64,000 nucleotides of DNA from UBA7374 sp965660635 (GCA_965660635.1 CBFIAS010000003.1:1-64000), one strand, 5' to 3'. Numbered from the stretch's first letter, positions 45,901 through 54,333 are shown. The notes: generated by a model not told the origin, from the sequence alone. Made by a program: numbers and translations.

Positions 45901-46269
45901 GGGCAGGTAGCTCGGGTTGCCCTCAATCTTGGTCGGGCGGCCCGTGTGGGTCTCGACAATCACCGGAGCATTGTCGCGGGCACCGGGCTGCGAAGAGCAG
46001 TAGTAGACCGGGACCCCGGGAATGAGGTTTTCCGGCTGCTTTGCGTAAGGCAGGATGAGGTGCTCGGGGCGGCGGCAACCGGCAACGCCCATTCCGGCAA
46101 GGCCAAAGGAGGCGGCCATAACCTTCATGAACTGTCGGCGGTTCACGCCCTCCATTTCCTGGGCGCCGGCGGGAAACTCATTGGCCACCCAGTCCTTGAA
46201 AGCGGGCGTCTCAGAGAGATCGTCTAGGCTCTTCCAGTAGCGTGGGCCGGATGTTTGGGAATCGTTCAT
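42904..46269 (-). CDS. actB: Alternative Complex III iron-sulfur subunit ActB
   Basis: A 1121-residue protein. The N terminus has a twin-arginine-like signal (NRRQFMKVMAASFGLAG, from about 43), ending at Cys65 in AGC, which could be lipidated. Residues about 80-760 resemble a molybdopterin oxidoreductase domain but, as in other ActB proteins, no cofactor is expected. The C-terminal ferredoxin-like part has the cysteine groups CFGCSACVVAC (about 835), CQHCENAPCESVCP (about 893), CVGTRYCANNC (about 927), CTFC (about 993) and CQQVCP (about 1028), enough for three to four iron-sulfur clusters. It sits on the periplasmic side and passes electrons from quinol to ActA. Confidence 0.95.
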   Translation of the reverse strand: MNDSQTSGPRYWKSLDDLSETPAFKDWVANEFPAGAQEMEGVNRRQFMKVMAASFGLAGMGVAGCRRPEHLILPYAKQPENLIPGVPVYYCSSQPGARDNAPVIVETHTGRPTKIEGNPSYLPYGGGTTSHTQASVLDLYDPDRAKKSNDSGASLSPAAVRDRLDAIREKHLADGGAGLLFLAEPSTSPSRARLVRQIKEAFPKATWAEYTPIDETASEKAAAKIFGQPLRALPDYSSARRVLSLDADFLACGEGHLSSVRSFAKTRKVKDAKDAGKMSRLYCVESTLTATGSAADHRLRLASSEVPAFAAALALAVFQRKQTGGPLAASLKKQAASANLDQRWVDECAQDLVENPGKSLIVAGEHLPVEVHAVVIALNEALQAPVRYVTVPEMANGIEAAVAKLNSGSVQTLCILGGNPVFDAPADLDWSTAQGKAAQSLYLGASDNETAGQSQLFIARSHYLETWGDGRTLDGTLVPVQPMIEPLFQTFNELEVLARLAGNSQTGPHAIVQSTFQKLGGKDFNKFLSEGLLQGSESPAVAGTVNAAAVQSLIASAPAPAASPSAASLEVRFKPSSHAGDGRYANNGWMMECPDPMTKLTWDNPILISPRLAKELEAESGIAIFPASKPMNGSSEFFEAAKGTQQLNKAEFDKGKEVAVMAELTLGGRTVKAPVHVQPGLANYTVELPLGLGRTRSGRVGSGVGFDYYPLRGSNAAGYATGAKLKLTSETYLLANTQEHWSMEGRAIIREANAAYYSKHPDFAEKMGVESHAPANYGKDDKKSLQEKSQYNYRGNSAYEHPTFADPDPNVKVWKGNEDKFPKTQQWGMAIDLNSCFGCSACVVACQSENNIPIVGKDQVLRGREMHWMRLDRYFSAPDYDQTEVPEDVQVSFMGMLCQHCENAPCESVCPVNATVHDKQGLNVMAYNRCVGTRYCANNCAYKVRRFNFFDWNKRQIGEFYKGPFGAVDEPELEKMQKNPNVTVRMRGVMEKCTFCTQRIEAAKIEQKRLAGASSDIAVKDGAIKTACQQVCPTDAITFGDIADPDTEVSKVKSSDRNYSVLGYLNNRPRTTYLARLRNPNKRMPDYYEKPFAYAQYKKRYGNSAGHSKSHSDSHDHGHDH

Positions 46270-46284
46270 CTGGGAAATACTCGG

Positions 46285-46938
46285 TTAGCGGTGACAGCCG
46301 GAACAGCTCTGCGGCGGGTTGACTTTCCAATCGTGGACGAAGCCCGCGAACTCCTTCTCCGCCTCGGCTCCGGTCGGGCGCTCCCAGTCCATGTTATAGA
46401 CCTCCTCAACCGGGCGGATGTAGTCCTCCGGATTCCGGTGGCACTCCAGGCAGAAGCCCATGCTCAAGGACTTGTCGTGATGCACGACCTCCATCTGGTC
46501 GATCCGGCCATGGCACTCGACGCAGCTGATTCCGCGGTTCACGTGCACGGAGTGGTTGAAATAGACATAATCCGGCACCTTGTGGATGCGGACCCAGGGG
46601 ATCGGCTCGCCGGACTCGTAGCTCTCCCGGACAACAGCCAGCTGCGGATCGTCCTTGCGCACCATGCTGTGGCAGGACATGCAGACATTGGTGCCCGGAA
46701 TGTTCGAGTGGCCCGCGCGATCCACGAAGGTGTGACAGTAGCGGCAATCGATCTCCAGCTGCCCGGCGTGCAGCTCGTGGCTGAAGCCGACCGGCTGTAC
46801 CGGAGCGTAGCCCGCCCGCGTGTACTTCGGCGTGCAGTAGTAGGTGACTCCGAGGACAACCGCGGTCTTGATCAACAAGATTGCAATGATGACCTTCACC
46901 GGGACGGTGTTGGCCCATTTTGGAAAAACGTTAGCCAT
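46285..46938 (-). CDS. actA: Alternative Complex III pentahaem cytochrome ActA
   Basis: A 217-residue periplasmic cytochrome with one N-terminal transmembrane helix (about 14-33). Five CxxCH haem sites are visible at residues 65-69 (CRYCH), 86-90 (CMSCH), 139-143 (CVECH), 163-167 (CLECH) and 212-216 (CSGCH), as expected for ActA. It is the first clear gene of the act operon, 15 bases before actB. The haems would be attached by the ResB/CcsA system at 54334-57495. Confidence 0.95.
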   Translation of the reverse strand: MANVFPKWANTVPVKVIIAILLIKTAVVLGVTYYCTPKYTRAGYAPVQPVGFSHELHAGQLEIDCRYCHTFVDRAGHSNIPGTNVCMSCHSMVRKDDPQLAVVRESYESGEPIPWVRIHKVPDYVYFNHSVHVNRGISCVECHGRIDQMEVVHHDKSLSMGFCLECHRNPEDYIRPVEEVYNMDWERPTGAEAEKEFAGFVHDWKVNPPQSCSGCHR

Positions 46939-46971
46939 TGTATCCGAAGCGGATGTAAAGCAATCCCTGGC

Positions 46972-47175
46972 TCAGCGGACGGATCCGCGGGCTACTGTTC
47001 CGGCGGCAGCGCACATGCGCGGCGCGCCGGACGCGCGTTTTACAGAACCACCCGGGCCCGGGACAAGCTCACGGCCCGAAGCGGTAGCGATACCGGCTAC
47101 CCCAAACACGCCGGAGAATGCTAGTGCGGCCTTTTTCAGGAATCTTTTTCGAGTCGGTAGTGTGGGCTGTTCCAT
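46972..47175 (-). CDS. Possible small exported protein upstream of actA
   Basis: A 67-codon frame from ATG 47175 that ends 33 bases before actA. The N terminus TRKRFLKKAALAFSGVFGVAGIATASG looks like a twin-arginine-type signal, though with Arg-Lys in place of Arg-Arg. After it come about 34 residues rich in Gly, Ala, Arg and Pro with no domain. It resembles the short TAT-signal proteins found next to some redox operons. It could also be a non-coding leader; no Shine-Dalgarno motif supports it. Confidence 0.4.
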   Translation of the reverse strand: MEQPTLPTRKRFLKKAALAFSGVFGVAGIATASGRELVPGPGGSVKRASGAPRMCAAAGTVARGSVR

Positions 47176-47213
47176 CAGTTGTTTGCGCTTGTTAAAGTGC
47201 CTATCTGAGACAT

Positions 47214-47282
47214 GGCAATTGTTTTTTGCAGGGCTCGGAAAGCGAGCTTGAGAGAAACTTATATGTGTAAAAAACAATTGGC
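47214..47282 (-). promoter_or_regulatory. Inverted repeat ahead of the act operon
   Basis: GGCAATTGTTTTTT (47214-47227) and AAAAAACAATTGGC (47269-47282) are inverted copies with one mismatch, 41 bases apart. Between them GCTCG-GAAAG-CGAGC forms a small hairpin. The site lies between the P-type ATPase stop (47346) and the first act genes, so it may be a regulator-binding region for the operon or a structured leader. No promoter hexamers could be assigned with confidence. Confidence 0.35.
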
Positions 47283-47345
47283 CTTCTCTCTGGCAATGAT
47301 CTCGTCGATTTCAGCCGCAATCATTAGCAGAAAAGATCAAATCGA

Positions 47346-49346
47346 TTAATCCCCGTAATAATCCCTGTCTGTCCGCAAGGCGCGGGCCGTGACCAGGAAG
47401 CTCGACACCAGCATGATCGCCGCCGCCGCCACCGGGTGCAGCCAGCCCCATGCAGCCAGCCCCATGCCCAGGACATTGTAGCTGGCGGCGAAATACAAAT
47501 TGCCCCGCAAGCGGCGACGGATGTCGCGGCCAAGACGGATCGCACCCGGCAGGCATCCGATCCGGTCGCCGGTCAACTGCGCCACCGCTGCCGAGCGCGC
47601 CAGTGGTGCCCCGCTGCCCATCGAGATCGAAGCCGCAGCCGCCGACATCGCCGAAACATCATTGATCCCGTCGCCGACTACCAGCGGCCTAGTGCCCTCC
47701 CCTGCCGAAGCCCGCACAATGGCTTCCTTTTCCTCCGCACTGCAACCAGCCCGCAAGGACACGCCCTCCGGCAAAGGAACCTGCGGCTCCGGATCCCCGG
47801 TCAAGACCGACGCCCCAACGCCCAGTTCCGACAACTCGCGGAACAGGCCCGAAAGCCCCTCACGCAGCCCCTCACGCAGCACAGCCACCGCCGCCAGACC
47901 GCCCTCCACAAAAACAAACACCCGCTTGCCACCAGACTCCCGCAAGCCGCTCCGGACAAGGTCCAGATCGGCATCCGGACAAAGCTCCGCCTCTCCGATG
48001 CGCATCTCTCCAAGCTCCGTGCTTGCCTCCACACCCTTCCCGGCAACCAGATGGAGCCCCCCGCAAGGCATCGCTCCCACCCGCTCATCCTCTCCCAGGT
48101 AACCCGCCAGCGAACGCGCTACCGGATGCTCCAGCCGCGACTCCACCGCATGAACCGCAGCACACAAGCTGTCCCGGCGATCCTGCCAAGCCGGAACCAC
48201 CCAAAACTCCGTCACCCGGAAAACCCCCTCGCTGAGCGTGCCTGTCTTGTCGAAAAACACCTGCCGGGTCCCCGCCAGCGCATCAATCAAGGCCCCGTCG
48301 CGGCTCACCATGCCGATCCTCGCCAGGTGGAAAAGCCCCTGCCAAACCGCCACCGGAGTGGCCAGCCCCAGCGCGCAGGGACAAGCCACCAGCAACACCG
48401 CCATGCTGTTCAGCACCGCATCGACCCAGCCCGCTGCCAACGCCCAGTAAAGCGCCGTCGCCGCGCTCGTCCCTGCCACCAAAGGCAAAAACCAGCCGGT
48501 CAAGCGGTTCGCCAAATCCTGCATCTCCGATGGCCGCCCGCCAAACGAGCCCACCGTTTCCAGTATCCTGTCCAACTCCCGGTCCCCCGCCGATGCCAGT
48601 ACCGACACCTCGAAATCACCATCCATCGACCAGGTGCCCGCCTTCACCCGCTCACCCGGGCGCCGCACCACCGGCAACGGCTCTCCCGTCATCGCCGTCT
48701 CCCGGACAAAGCCCTCCCCCGACAAAATCCGGCCATCCACCGTAAACGCCGCACCCGGCCCGGCCCGCACCCGGTCGCCCGCAGTGACTTCCGCAACCGG
48801 CAACCAACGCCAAGCCTCGTCCCGCCAGACCTCCGCCTGGTCAAAGCGCTCCCGTACACGATCCCGCTCGGCCAACGCCCGCGCTTGCGAACGCTCCCCC
48901 AGCATCCGCCCCACCGTGTAAATCGCCACCACAATCGAGACCACTTCGTAATAGACCGATCCCGTTCCCGTTATCGATCCTGCCAGCGAGCCGAAGAATG
49001 CCCCCAGCAAGCTCAGGCAAAACAAGCCCTCGATCGACAAACGCCGCTCCCGGGCCATCGCCAGCGTCGCCCCAAACAACGGCCCGCCGAGGAACACCAT
49101 CACCGCCAGAGCGGAAAAGGCCAGCCCCCCGTGCAAGAGCCAGTACGCCCCCGTGCCCGCCTCCGGCGGTGTCATGCTCAAAGCCAGCGAAAGCGCCATC
49201 CCCTGGCCCGCGAAGACCGCCGCGATCCCCACCCGCAGCCAACTCCGGGAGAGCCGCGCATCCAACTCATCGCAAGACACTTCCCCGGGACCGCAACGCA
49301 CGAAATCCCCGGAAAACCTCGCTTCTTCATTTGGCACAGCCTTCAT
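47346..49346 (-). CDS. Copper-type P1B ATPase, no N-terminal metal-binding domain
   Basis: A 666-residue heavy-metal P-type ATPase. Motifs: TGEPLP (actuator), VACPCALGLATPVA with the metal-binding CPC, FDKTGTLSEG (phosphorylated Asp), RLEHPVARSLAG (HP nucleotide motif), and VGDGINDVSAMSAA. The N terminus has no CxxC HMA domain, only about 35 soluble residues. CPC plus the nearby cbb3 oxidase genes suggest a CcoI/FixI-type pump that supplies copper for oxidase assembly; export of excess copper is the alternative. ATG at 49346 is used; an in-frame GTG lies 12 bases upstream. Only 23 bases separate it from the divergent gene. Confidence 0.87.
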   Translation of the reverse strand: MKAVPNEEARFSGDFVRCGPGEVSCDELDARLSRSWLRVGIAAVFAGQGMALSLALSMTPPEAGTGAYWLLHGGLAFSALAVMVFLGGPLFGATLAMARERRLSIEGLFCLSLLGAFFGSLAGSITGTGSVYYEVVSIVVAIYTVGRMLGERSQARALAERDRVRERFDQAEVWRDEAWRWLPVAEVTAGDRVRAGPGAAFTVDGRILSGEGFVRETAMTGEPLPVVRRPGERVKAGTWSMDGDFEVSVLASAGDRELDRILETVGSFGGRPSEMQDLANRLTGWFLPLVAGTSAATALYWALAAGWVDAVLNSMAVLLVACPCALGLATPVAVWQGLFHLARIGMVSRDGALIDALAGTRQVFFDKTGTLSEGVFRVTEFWVVPAWQDRRDSLCAAVHAVESRLEHPVARSLAGYLGEDERVGAMPCGGLHLVAGKGVEASTELGEMRIGEAELCPDADLDLVRSGLRESGGKRVFVFVEGGLAAVAVLREGLREGLSGLFRELSELGVGASVLTGDPEPQVPLPEGVSLRAGCSAEEKEAIVRASAGEGTRPLVVGDGINDVSAMSAAAASISMGSGAPLARSAAVAQLTGDRIGCLPGAIRLGRDIRRRLRGNLYFAASYNVLGMGLAAWGWLHPVAAAAIMLVSSFLVTARALRTDRDYYGD

Positions 49347-49369
49347 TCCCACCAACACTCCATCACGTC

Positions 49370-49837
49370 ATGCCAAACCGCTTCCAACCCAAGGGCAACC
49401 ACGTAGTCTTCGCCCTCCTACTTCTCACCGCTATCGTCGGCGCACTCTTCATCCTCCTCGGTCCCACCGCCACCGAGCGCAGCCCCGGCGTCCTTCACGT
49501 CGGCATCCGCTACGACGACGAGTCCGCCATGCGCTTCGCCCGCTACGGCAAGAACGGCCCAGGCGCGCGCATCGACTTCATCAACCCGCAAGGACAAGCC
49601 GTCTATTCCGCCGGCAACCTGCAGACCGGGCGCAACCTCGTGCCCATTGGCCCCGGCAAGCTGCCAGACGGTACCTACACCGCACGACTCACCGCCCCCG
49701 GCTACCACCCCGTCGAGATCCCCGTCGTCGCCGAAGGCCGCATGCTCAACCCGCGCAAAGACGCCCCGCTACCCGGCAACGCCCGCGCCGACTACAATCT
49801 CATCGGCGCCCGCCTGCAAAGCGTGGACCCGCTCTAG
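49370..49837 (+). CDS. Small membrane-anchored protein, unknown
   Basis: A 155-residue protein with one N-terminal transmembrane helix (about 12-31) and a periplasmic beta-rich domain. GPGARIDFINPQGQAVYSAGNLQTG and KLPDGTYTARLTAPGYHPVEIPV look like a PEGA- or carboxypeptidase-regulatory-like beta sandwich; this is an inference from pattern. It starts 23 bases from the divergent P-type ATPase and converges with cutA. Function unknown. Confidence 0.7.
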   Translation: MPNRFQPKGNHVVFALLLLTAIVGALFILLGPTATERSPGVLHVGIRYDDESAMRFARYGKNGPGARIDFINPQGQAVYSAGNLQTGRNLVPIGPGKLPDGTYTARLTAPGYHPVEIPVVAEGRMLNPRKDAPLPGNARADYNLIGARLQSVDPL

Positions 49838-49845
49838 CCCGCAGC

Positions 49846-50160
49846 TCATTGCCCCGTCGCCCATTTGAGGTAGCCGGAGGAAACATGCTCAGGCCGGACA
49901 ACGATCCATTGCGGGCAGTCGTAGGGATGCAACTCCTCCAGAAGGGCCCCCAACTCTACCGCCTTCTCCGCCGGGAATTTCACCGTGAGACGCCACTCCG
50001 GCTCCAGACGGACCGCTCCCTCCCACCGGTAGACCGAGGCGGACAGCGCCTCGATCTGCACACAGCTAGCCAGCCCGGCCCCGACCAGTTCGCGGGCCAG
50101 CCTTTCCGCCGACTCCCGGCTCTCCACCGTGGTCCATCCAATGCGCAGTTCCTTTTTCAC
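49846..50160 (-). CDS. cutA: CutA-type divalent cation tolerance protein
   Basis: A 104-residue CutA1 protein, a small trimeric ferredoxin-like fold. SRESAERLARELVGAGLASCVQI, VYRWEGAVRLEPEWRLTVKF and LHPYDCPQWIVV match the family in order and length. Its cellular role is unsettled; metal tolerance was the first proposal, and the P-type ATPase nearby fits loosely. Confidence 0.92.
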   Translation of the reverse strand: MKKELRIGWTTVESRESAERLARELVGAGLASCVQIEALSASVYRWEGAVRLEPEWRLTVKFPAEKAVELGALLEELHPYDCPQWIVVRPEHVSSGYLKWATGQ

Positions 50161-50290
50161 CCTTACAAGTCTTCTTCAATTGATACACCGCTACAATAAA
50201 ACAATCCAATCCACATACATCAACTAGAGCCCGGTGCAAATTTTCTTAATTATCCTGAACAAGACTCTTGTTCGTGGTCCTTTGCGCATC

Positions 50291-50330
50291 GCGGGCGCAC
50301 TGCATGCGTGCAACTGGAGTTTGGCAGAAT
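50291..50330. repeat. 40-base perfect direct repeat, left copy
   Basis: Identical over 40 bases to 50875-50914. The core contains TGCATGCGTGCAACTGG. The two copies enclose 544 bases that hold the hexamer and heptamer arrays. Confidence 0.95.
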
Positions 50331-50450
50331 AAATCAGGAGACAGAGGCCAGAAGGCCAGAAGACGAAAGAAAGGTTATCCACAGATTCACGCAGATTCAC
50401 GCAGAGCATAGAAGCTTGGCCCACGAATTTCCCCTAATGTATCTAAGCAA

Positions 50451-50654
<204 letters not shown>

Positions 50655-50824
50655 AATTCGACTTTTCGCTAATTGAAATAGGGACTGTGTGGTGCACTGG
50701 ATAAGCCTCCGTGTCCCGGTGTGGGAATCCACAGATTCATGCAAATGAACGCAGGTTATAGAAGCTTTCCTCACAAATCAGCGAATCATATTTATAGTAT
50801 TTCTCCTAGAGTGAGATTCTTTCA

Positions 50825-50868
<44 letters not shown>

Positions 50869-50874
50869 CCCTCC

Positions 50875-50914
50875 GCGGGCGCACTGCATGCGTGCAACTG
50901 GAGTTTGGCAGAAT
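50875..50914. repeat. 40-base perfect direct repeat, right copy
   Basis: Second copy of 50291-50330. It starts 6 bases after the heptamer array and ends 28 bases before the stop codon of the FAD-linked oxidase gene. Confidence 0.95.
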
Positions 50915-50942
50915 GATTCAGTAGGTGGATTTGACGCCTCCC

Positions 50943-52406
50943 TCAACGGTGGTCCCAGGGCAGGCGGACTTCCACCGGCTGGTGATCCCAGACCTCGAAG
51001 GGCTCGAAGATCTTTCCCGGGTTGAGAATGCCCCTGGGGTCGAGTGCCTGCTTGACCGCCCGCATGGCGGCGATCTCCGCCGCGCTGTGCTGCATTTCCA
51101 TGAAGGGGATCTTGGCCAGCCCGATGCCATGCTCGCCGGTGATCACCCCGCCGAGGGCGACAACCTTCTCCATCAGGCGGAGGATGCCCTCGCGGGCCCG
51201 CGTGGCCTCGTCGGCATCGTCCCGGTTGTACATGATGTGAACGTGGAGGTTGCCGTCCCCGGCATGGCCGTAGGTCGGCGTGGGGAGCCCGATTTCCTTT
51301 TTCAAGTCCAGGGTGAAGGCAATCAGGTCGGCCTGCCGGTCGAGCGGCACGACCACGTCCTCGTTGAGTTTCGTATTGGCCAGCGAGAACATCGATTGCG
51401 AGCAAGTACGGCGCACCTTCCAGAGTTTTTCCGCCTGGGCCGCGGTGCGGGCCTCCTTCCAGCCGAGAGCCCGCCGGTCCATGCAGGCGAGCAAATCCTT
51501 TCGCTGGGAACGCACCTCGGCGGCTGATCCGTCCAGTTCAATCAAGAGAAGGGAAGCACGGGCGTGGCCTGGATACAACGACTGGCCGCTGTAGCCCTCG
51601 GCGCAGATGACGGACTGGCGGTCGAGGAACTCGAGGATCGAGGGTTGCACGCCGTCCTTGAGCAGGCCCGTTACAGCCCGCAGCGCGGCCCGCTCGGTGC
51701 GGAAGGCAAACATCCCGGCCCAGCGCTTTTCCGGCTTGGCCACAAGCCGCAGGGTGGCCGAGGTGACGATGCCCAGCGTGCCCTCCGATCCGATCCAGAG
51801 GTCTCGCAAATTGAGGCCGGACACGTATTTCTTCAGCGGCAGGCCGAGCTTGGCCGGTTGGCCGTCGGCGAAGAACCCTTCCAGCGCCAGCACATAGTCG
51901 CGGGTCACGCCGTATTTCACGCAGCGCATGCCCCCGGCGTTGCAAGCGATATTCCCGCCGATGGTGGAATACTTCCGGGAAGATGGATCGGGCGGATAAA
52001 AAAGCCCGCGCTTTTCCGCTGCAGCCTGCAAATCGGCTGTGACCACCCCCGCCCCCACCGTGGCCATGCGGCTGAGCGGATCCATTTGTATCCCGTCCAG
52101 CGCGGAAAGATCGAGCACCCAGCCGCCGTGCAACGGAACCGCCGAGCCAGTGGCGGAGGAGCCCGCTCCCCGGGCGGTCACCGGCACCCCGTACTTGTGC
52201 GCGACCTCCAGAGCCCGGCCGACCTCGGAAGCTTCCTTCACCCGGATCACCGCATCCGGAAGAAAGGAGAGCCGCAGGTTGTCCAACGAAGCGTCAAAAC
52301 GGCTGGCCTCGTCCACCGCGACACGCCCCGGCAGCTTGCGCCGGAGGGCACGCAGGGCATTCCCCGCCCGCTTGCTCCCCTGCTTGGAATCATCTCCGCT
52401 CATCAT
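50943..52406 (-). CDS. FAD-linked oxidase, GlcD/D-lactate dehydrogenase type
   Basis: A 487-residue 2-hydroxyacid dehydrogenase candidate. A FAD_binding_4 domain (about 40-215) has PVTARGAGSSATGSAVPLHGG and STIGGNIACNAGGMRCVKYG; the FAD-oxidase C-terminal domain has YGHAGDGNLHVHIMYN and GEHGIGLAKIPFMEMQ, then LDPRGILNPGKIF. These mark the GlcD/Dld branch, acting on glycolate, D-lactate or a similar acid. No glcE/glcF genes are adjacent. Two adjacent ATG codons (52406, 52403) can serve as start. It is divergent from ychF. Confidence 0.9.
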   Translation of the reverse strand: MMSGDDSKQGSKRAGNALRALRRKLPGRVAVDEASRFDASLDNLRLSFLPDAVIRVKEASEVGRALEVAHKYGVPVTARGAGSSATGSAVPLHGGWVLDLSALDGIQMDPLSRMATVGAGVVTADLQAAAEKRGLFYPPDPSSRKYSTIGGNIACNAGGMRCVKYGVTRDYVLALEGFFADGQPAKLGLPLKKYVSGLNLRDLWIGSEGTLGIVTSATLRLVAKPEKRWAGMFAFRTERAALRAVTGLLKDGVQPSILEFLDRQSVICAEGYSGQSLYPGHARASLLLIELDGSAAEVRSQRKDLLACMDRRALGWKEARTAAQAEKLWKVRRTCSQSMFSLANTKLNEDVVVPLDRQADLIAFTLDLKKEIGLPTPTYGHAGDGNLHVHIMYNRDDADEATRAREGILRLMEKVVALGGVITGEHGIGLAKIPFMEMQHSAAEIAAMRAVKQALDPRGILNPGKIFEPFEVWDHQPVEVRLPWDHR

Positions 52407-52501
52407 AAGAATGAACCATAAAACAACCCGTCCGCTCCGGCGCAACACCGCGCTCCGTTTATCATTGCCCAACGCAAGGCAGTCACCATCTTCAAGCCAC
52501 T

Positions 52502-53605
52502 ATGCTCCAAGCAGGTATCGTAGGTCTGCCCAATGTCGGCAAAAGCACCCTCTTCAACGCACTGACTCGCACCCGCAAGGCCGAGTCGGCCAACTATCCG
52601 TTCTGCACGATCGATCCGAACGTCGGCGTCGTGCAAGTACCAGACGACCGTCTGGAGCCGCTTCGCGAGATCGCCAAGACAGATAAAGTCATCCCGGCAG
52701 CGATTGAATTTGTGGACATTGCCGGACTGGTTGAAGGCGCCAGCAAGGGCGAAGGCCTGGGCAACAAGTTCCTCGCTAACATCCGTGAGGTCGATGCCAT
52801 TGTCCATGTCGTGCGCTGCTTCGAGGACGATGATGTCATCCACAACATGGGGAAAGTAGATCCACTGCGGGACATCGAGGTGATCAACACTGAATTGATC
52901 CTGGCCGACATTGCCTCACTTGAGAGCCAAAAGGAGAAAGGGCTGAAGAAGGCGCGGGGCGGCGACAAGGAAGCCGCCGAGAACCTCGCCCTGATCGACC
53001 GGCTGGTGCCTCATCTCAACGAGACCCGGCCCGCCGTCACGCTGGAGATCAGCGAGGACGAGCAGCCTGTCCTCAAGCGCCTCTGCCTGCTATCGGCCAA
53101 GCCCGTGCTCTACGCCTGCAATGTAGCCGAGAGCGATTTAGCCGACCCCTCTGCCAACCCCTACGTAAACCAGGTGCAGGAACACGCCCGCGACAACCAT
53201 GGCGCCGGCATCTGCGTGATCTCCGCAGCAGTCGAAGCGGAGTTGATCGATTTCGAACCACCCGAAGCCACCGAGTACCTGCAAAGCCTCGGCATCGAGG
53301 ACTCGGGAGTCTCGCTTCTCATCCGGGCCACCTACAGCCTGCTTGGCCTCGCCTCCTATTTCACCGCGGGCGAGCAGGAAGTGCGCGCCTGGACCTTCCG
53401 GCTCGGGATGAAGGCGCCTGCCTGCGCCGGAGTCATCCACACCGACTTCGAGAAGGGCTTCATCAAGGCCGAGGTCGTCTCCTATGCAGACCTCCTCGCG
53501 GCAGGCAGCACAGCCGGTGCCCGCGAAGCCGGGAAATACCGTCTGGAAGGCAAGGATTACGAATTCAAGGATGGAGATGTCGCTCTCTTCCGCTTCAACA
53601 ACTAG
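52502..53605 (+). CDS. ychF: Ribosome-binding ATPase YchF
   Basis: A 367-residue Obg-family P-loop protein that prefers ATP over GTP. G1 is GLPNVGKSTLFNALT (about residue 7), followed by YPFCTIDPNVG and DIAGLVEGASKGEGLGNKFL. The G4 position is NVAE rather than NKxD, the YchF hallmark. A coiled-coil insert and a C-terminal TGS domain (EVRAWTFRLGMKAPACAGVIHTDFEKGF) complete it. Single gene; typical length. Confidence 0.97.
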   Translation: MLQAGIVGLPNVGKSTLFNALTRTRKAESANYPFCTIDPNVGVVQVPDDRLEPLREIAKTDKVIPAAIEFVDIAGLVEGASKGEGLGNKFLANIREVDAIVHVVRCFEDDDVIHNMGKVDPLRDIEVINTELILADIASLESQKEKGLKKARGGDKEAAENLALIDRLVPHLNETRPAVTLEISEDEQPVLKRLCLLSAKPVLYACNVAESDLADPSANPYVNQVQEHARDNHGAGICVISAAVEAELIDFEPPEATEYLQSLGIEDSGVSLLIRATYSLLGLASYFTAGEQEVRAWTFRLGMKAPACAGVIHTDFEKGFIKAEVVSYADLLAAGSTAGAREAGKYRLEGKDYEFKDGDVALFRFNN

Positions 53606-53683
53606 CCCGCCCGGCTCACCACGACTGCTTCCTTTCAACACCCCCGGTTGACTCGACGGCAATATGCCATCCCACTTCAACTC

Positions 53684-54331
53684 ATGACGCACCCGAAAGC
53701 ACACTGTCTTTTCCTCTTCCCGCTTGCGTTCTGTATCACTGCCTGTGAAAAGCACACGCCGGAGAGTTACCGCGTGCCCAAGGAAGAGCGTACCTTCGCC
53801 GCGCCGGTCGCCCCGGCCGATTCGGGCAGCCAACCAGCCGCTGCCCCGCAGGAAACTTCCACCAGCGGCGGGATGCGCATGCTCCCAGGCATGCAGGCAG
53901 CAGCCGACGCCGCACCGGACGTAAGCTACACCCTGCCCGAAGGCTGGCAGGATCTCGGAGCCACCGGCATGCGCAAGGCCAACATCCTCATCCCGGATCC
54001 ATCGGGCAACATCGAGGTCACCGCGCTGACCTTCCCCGGAGACGTCGGCGGACTCGCAGCCAACATCAACCGCTGGGCCGGACAAGTCGGCCTCGAAGCC
54101 TATCCAGACGGGGAGATCGAGAGCATCGCTCCCGCGCGCACCATCTCCGGCCACAAGGGGCGGTACGTCAAGCTGGCCGGCACCGGGCAAAGCATCCTCG
54201 CCGGCATCCTCCCCTTCCACGGCAGCACCTGGTTCTTCAAGATGAAAGGCCCAAGCGAGGCGACCCTCGCACAGGAGGATAATTTCAAGGCCTTCCTCGA
54301 CTCCCTCCAGATCGAGGACAACCATCACTAG
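53684..54331 (+). CDS. Lipoprotein upstream of cytochrome c maturation genes
   Basis: A 215-residue predicted lipoprotein. ATG at 53684 gives a hydrophobic signal ending in CITAC, so Cys near residue 21 is the likely lipidated residue; a TTG 36 bases upstream adds nothing useful. A Pro/Ala/Ser linker leads to a domain (about residues 85-210) starting YTLPEGWQDLGATGMRKANILI and containing NINRWAGQVGL, which looks like a lipid- or stress-related SCP-like fold but is not recognised. It precedes resB by 2 bases, so it may be part of the same operon. Function unknown. Confidence 0.75.
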   Translation: MTHPKAHCLFLFPLAFCITACEKHTPESYRVPKEERTFAAPVAPADSGSQPAAAPQETSTSGGMRMLPGMQAAADAAPDVSYTLPEGWQDLGATGMRKANILIPDPSGNIEVTALTFPGDVGGLAANINRWAGQVGLEAYPDGEIESIAPARTISGHKGRYVKLAGTGQSILAGILPFHGSTWFFKMKGPSEATLAQEDNFKAFLDSLQIEDNHH

Positions 54332-54333
54332 GC

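Noticed and set aside
42904..46269. ActB as an active molybdenum enzyme
   Set aside because: The operon context and the fused ferredoxin-like domain identify it as ActB, whose molybdopterin-like domain is known to carry no cofactor.
46255..47124. Plus-strand frame of 289 codons opposite actA as a gene
   Set aside because: It mirrors the well-supported ActA coding sequence with five haem motifs on the minus strand.
50375..50383. Perfect DnaA box TTATCCACA as sign of a replication origin
   Set aside because: Only one box is present, with no box cluster, no AT-rich unwinding region and no dnaA, dnaN or gid genes; it lies inside a repeat region.
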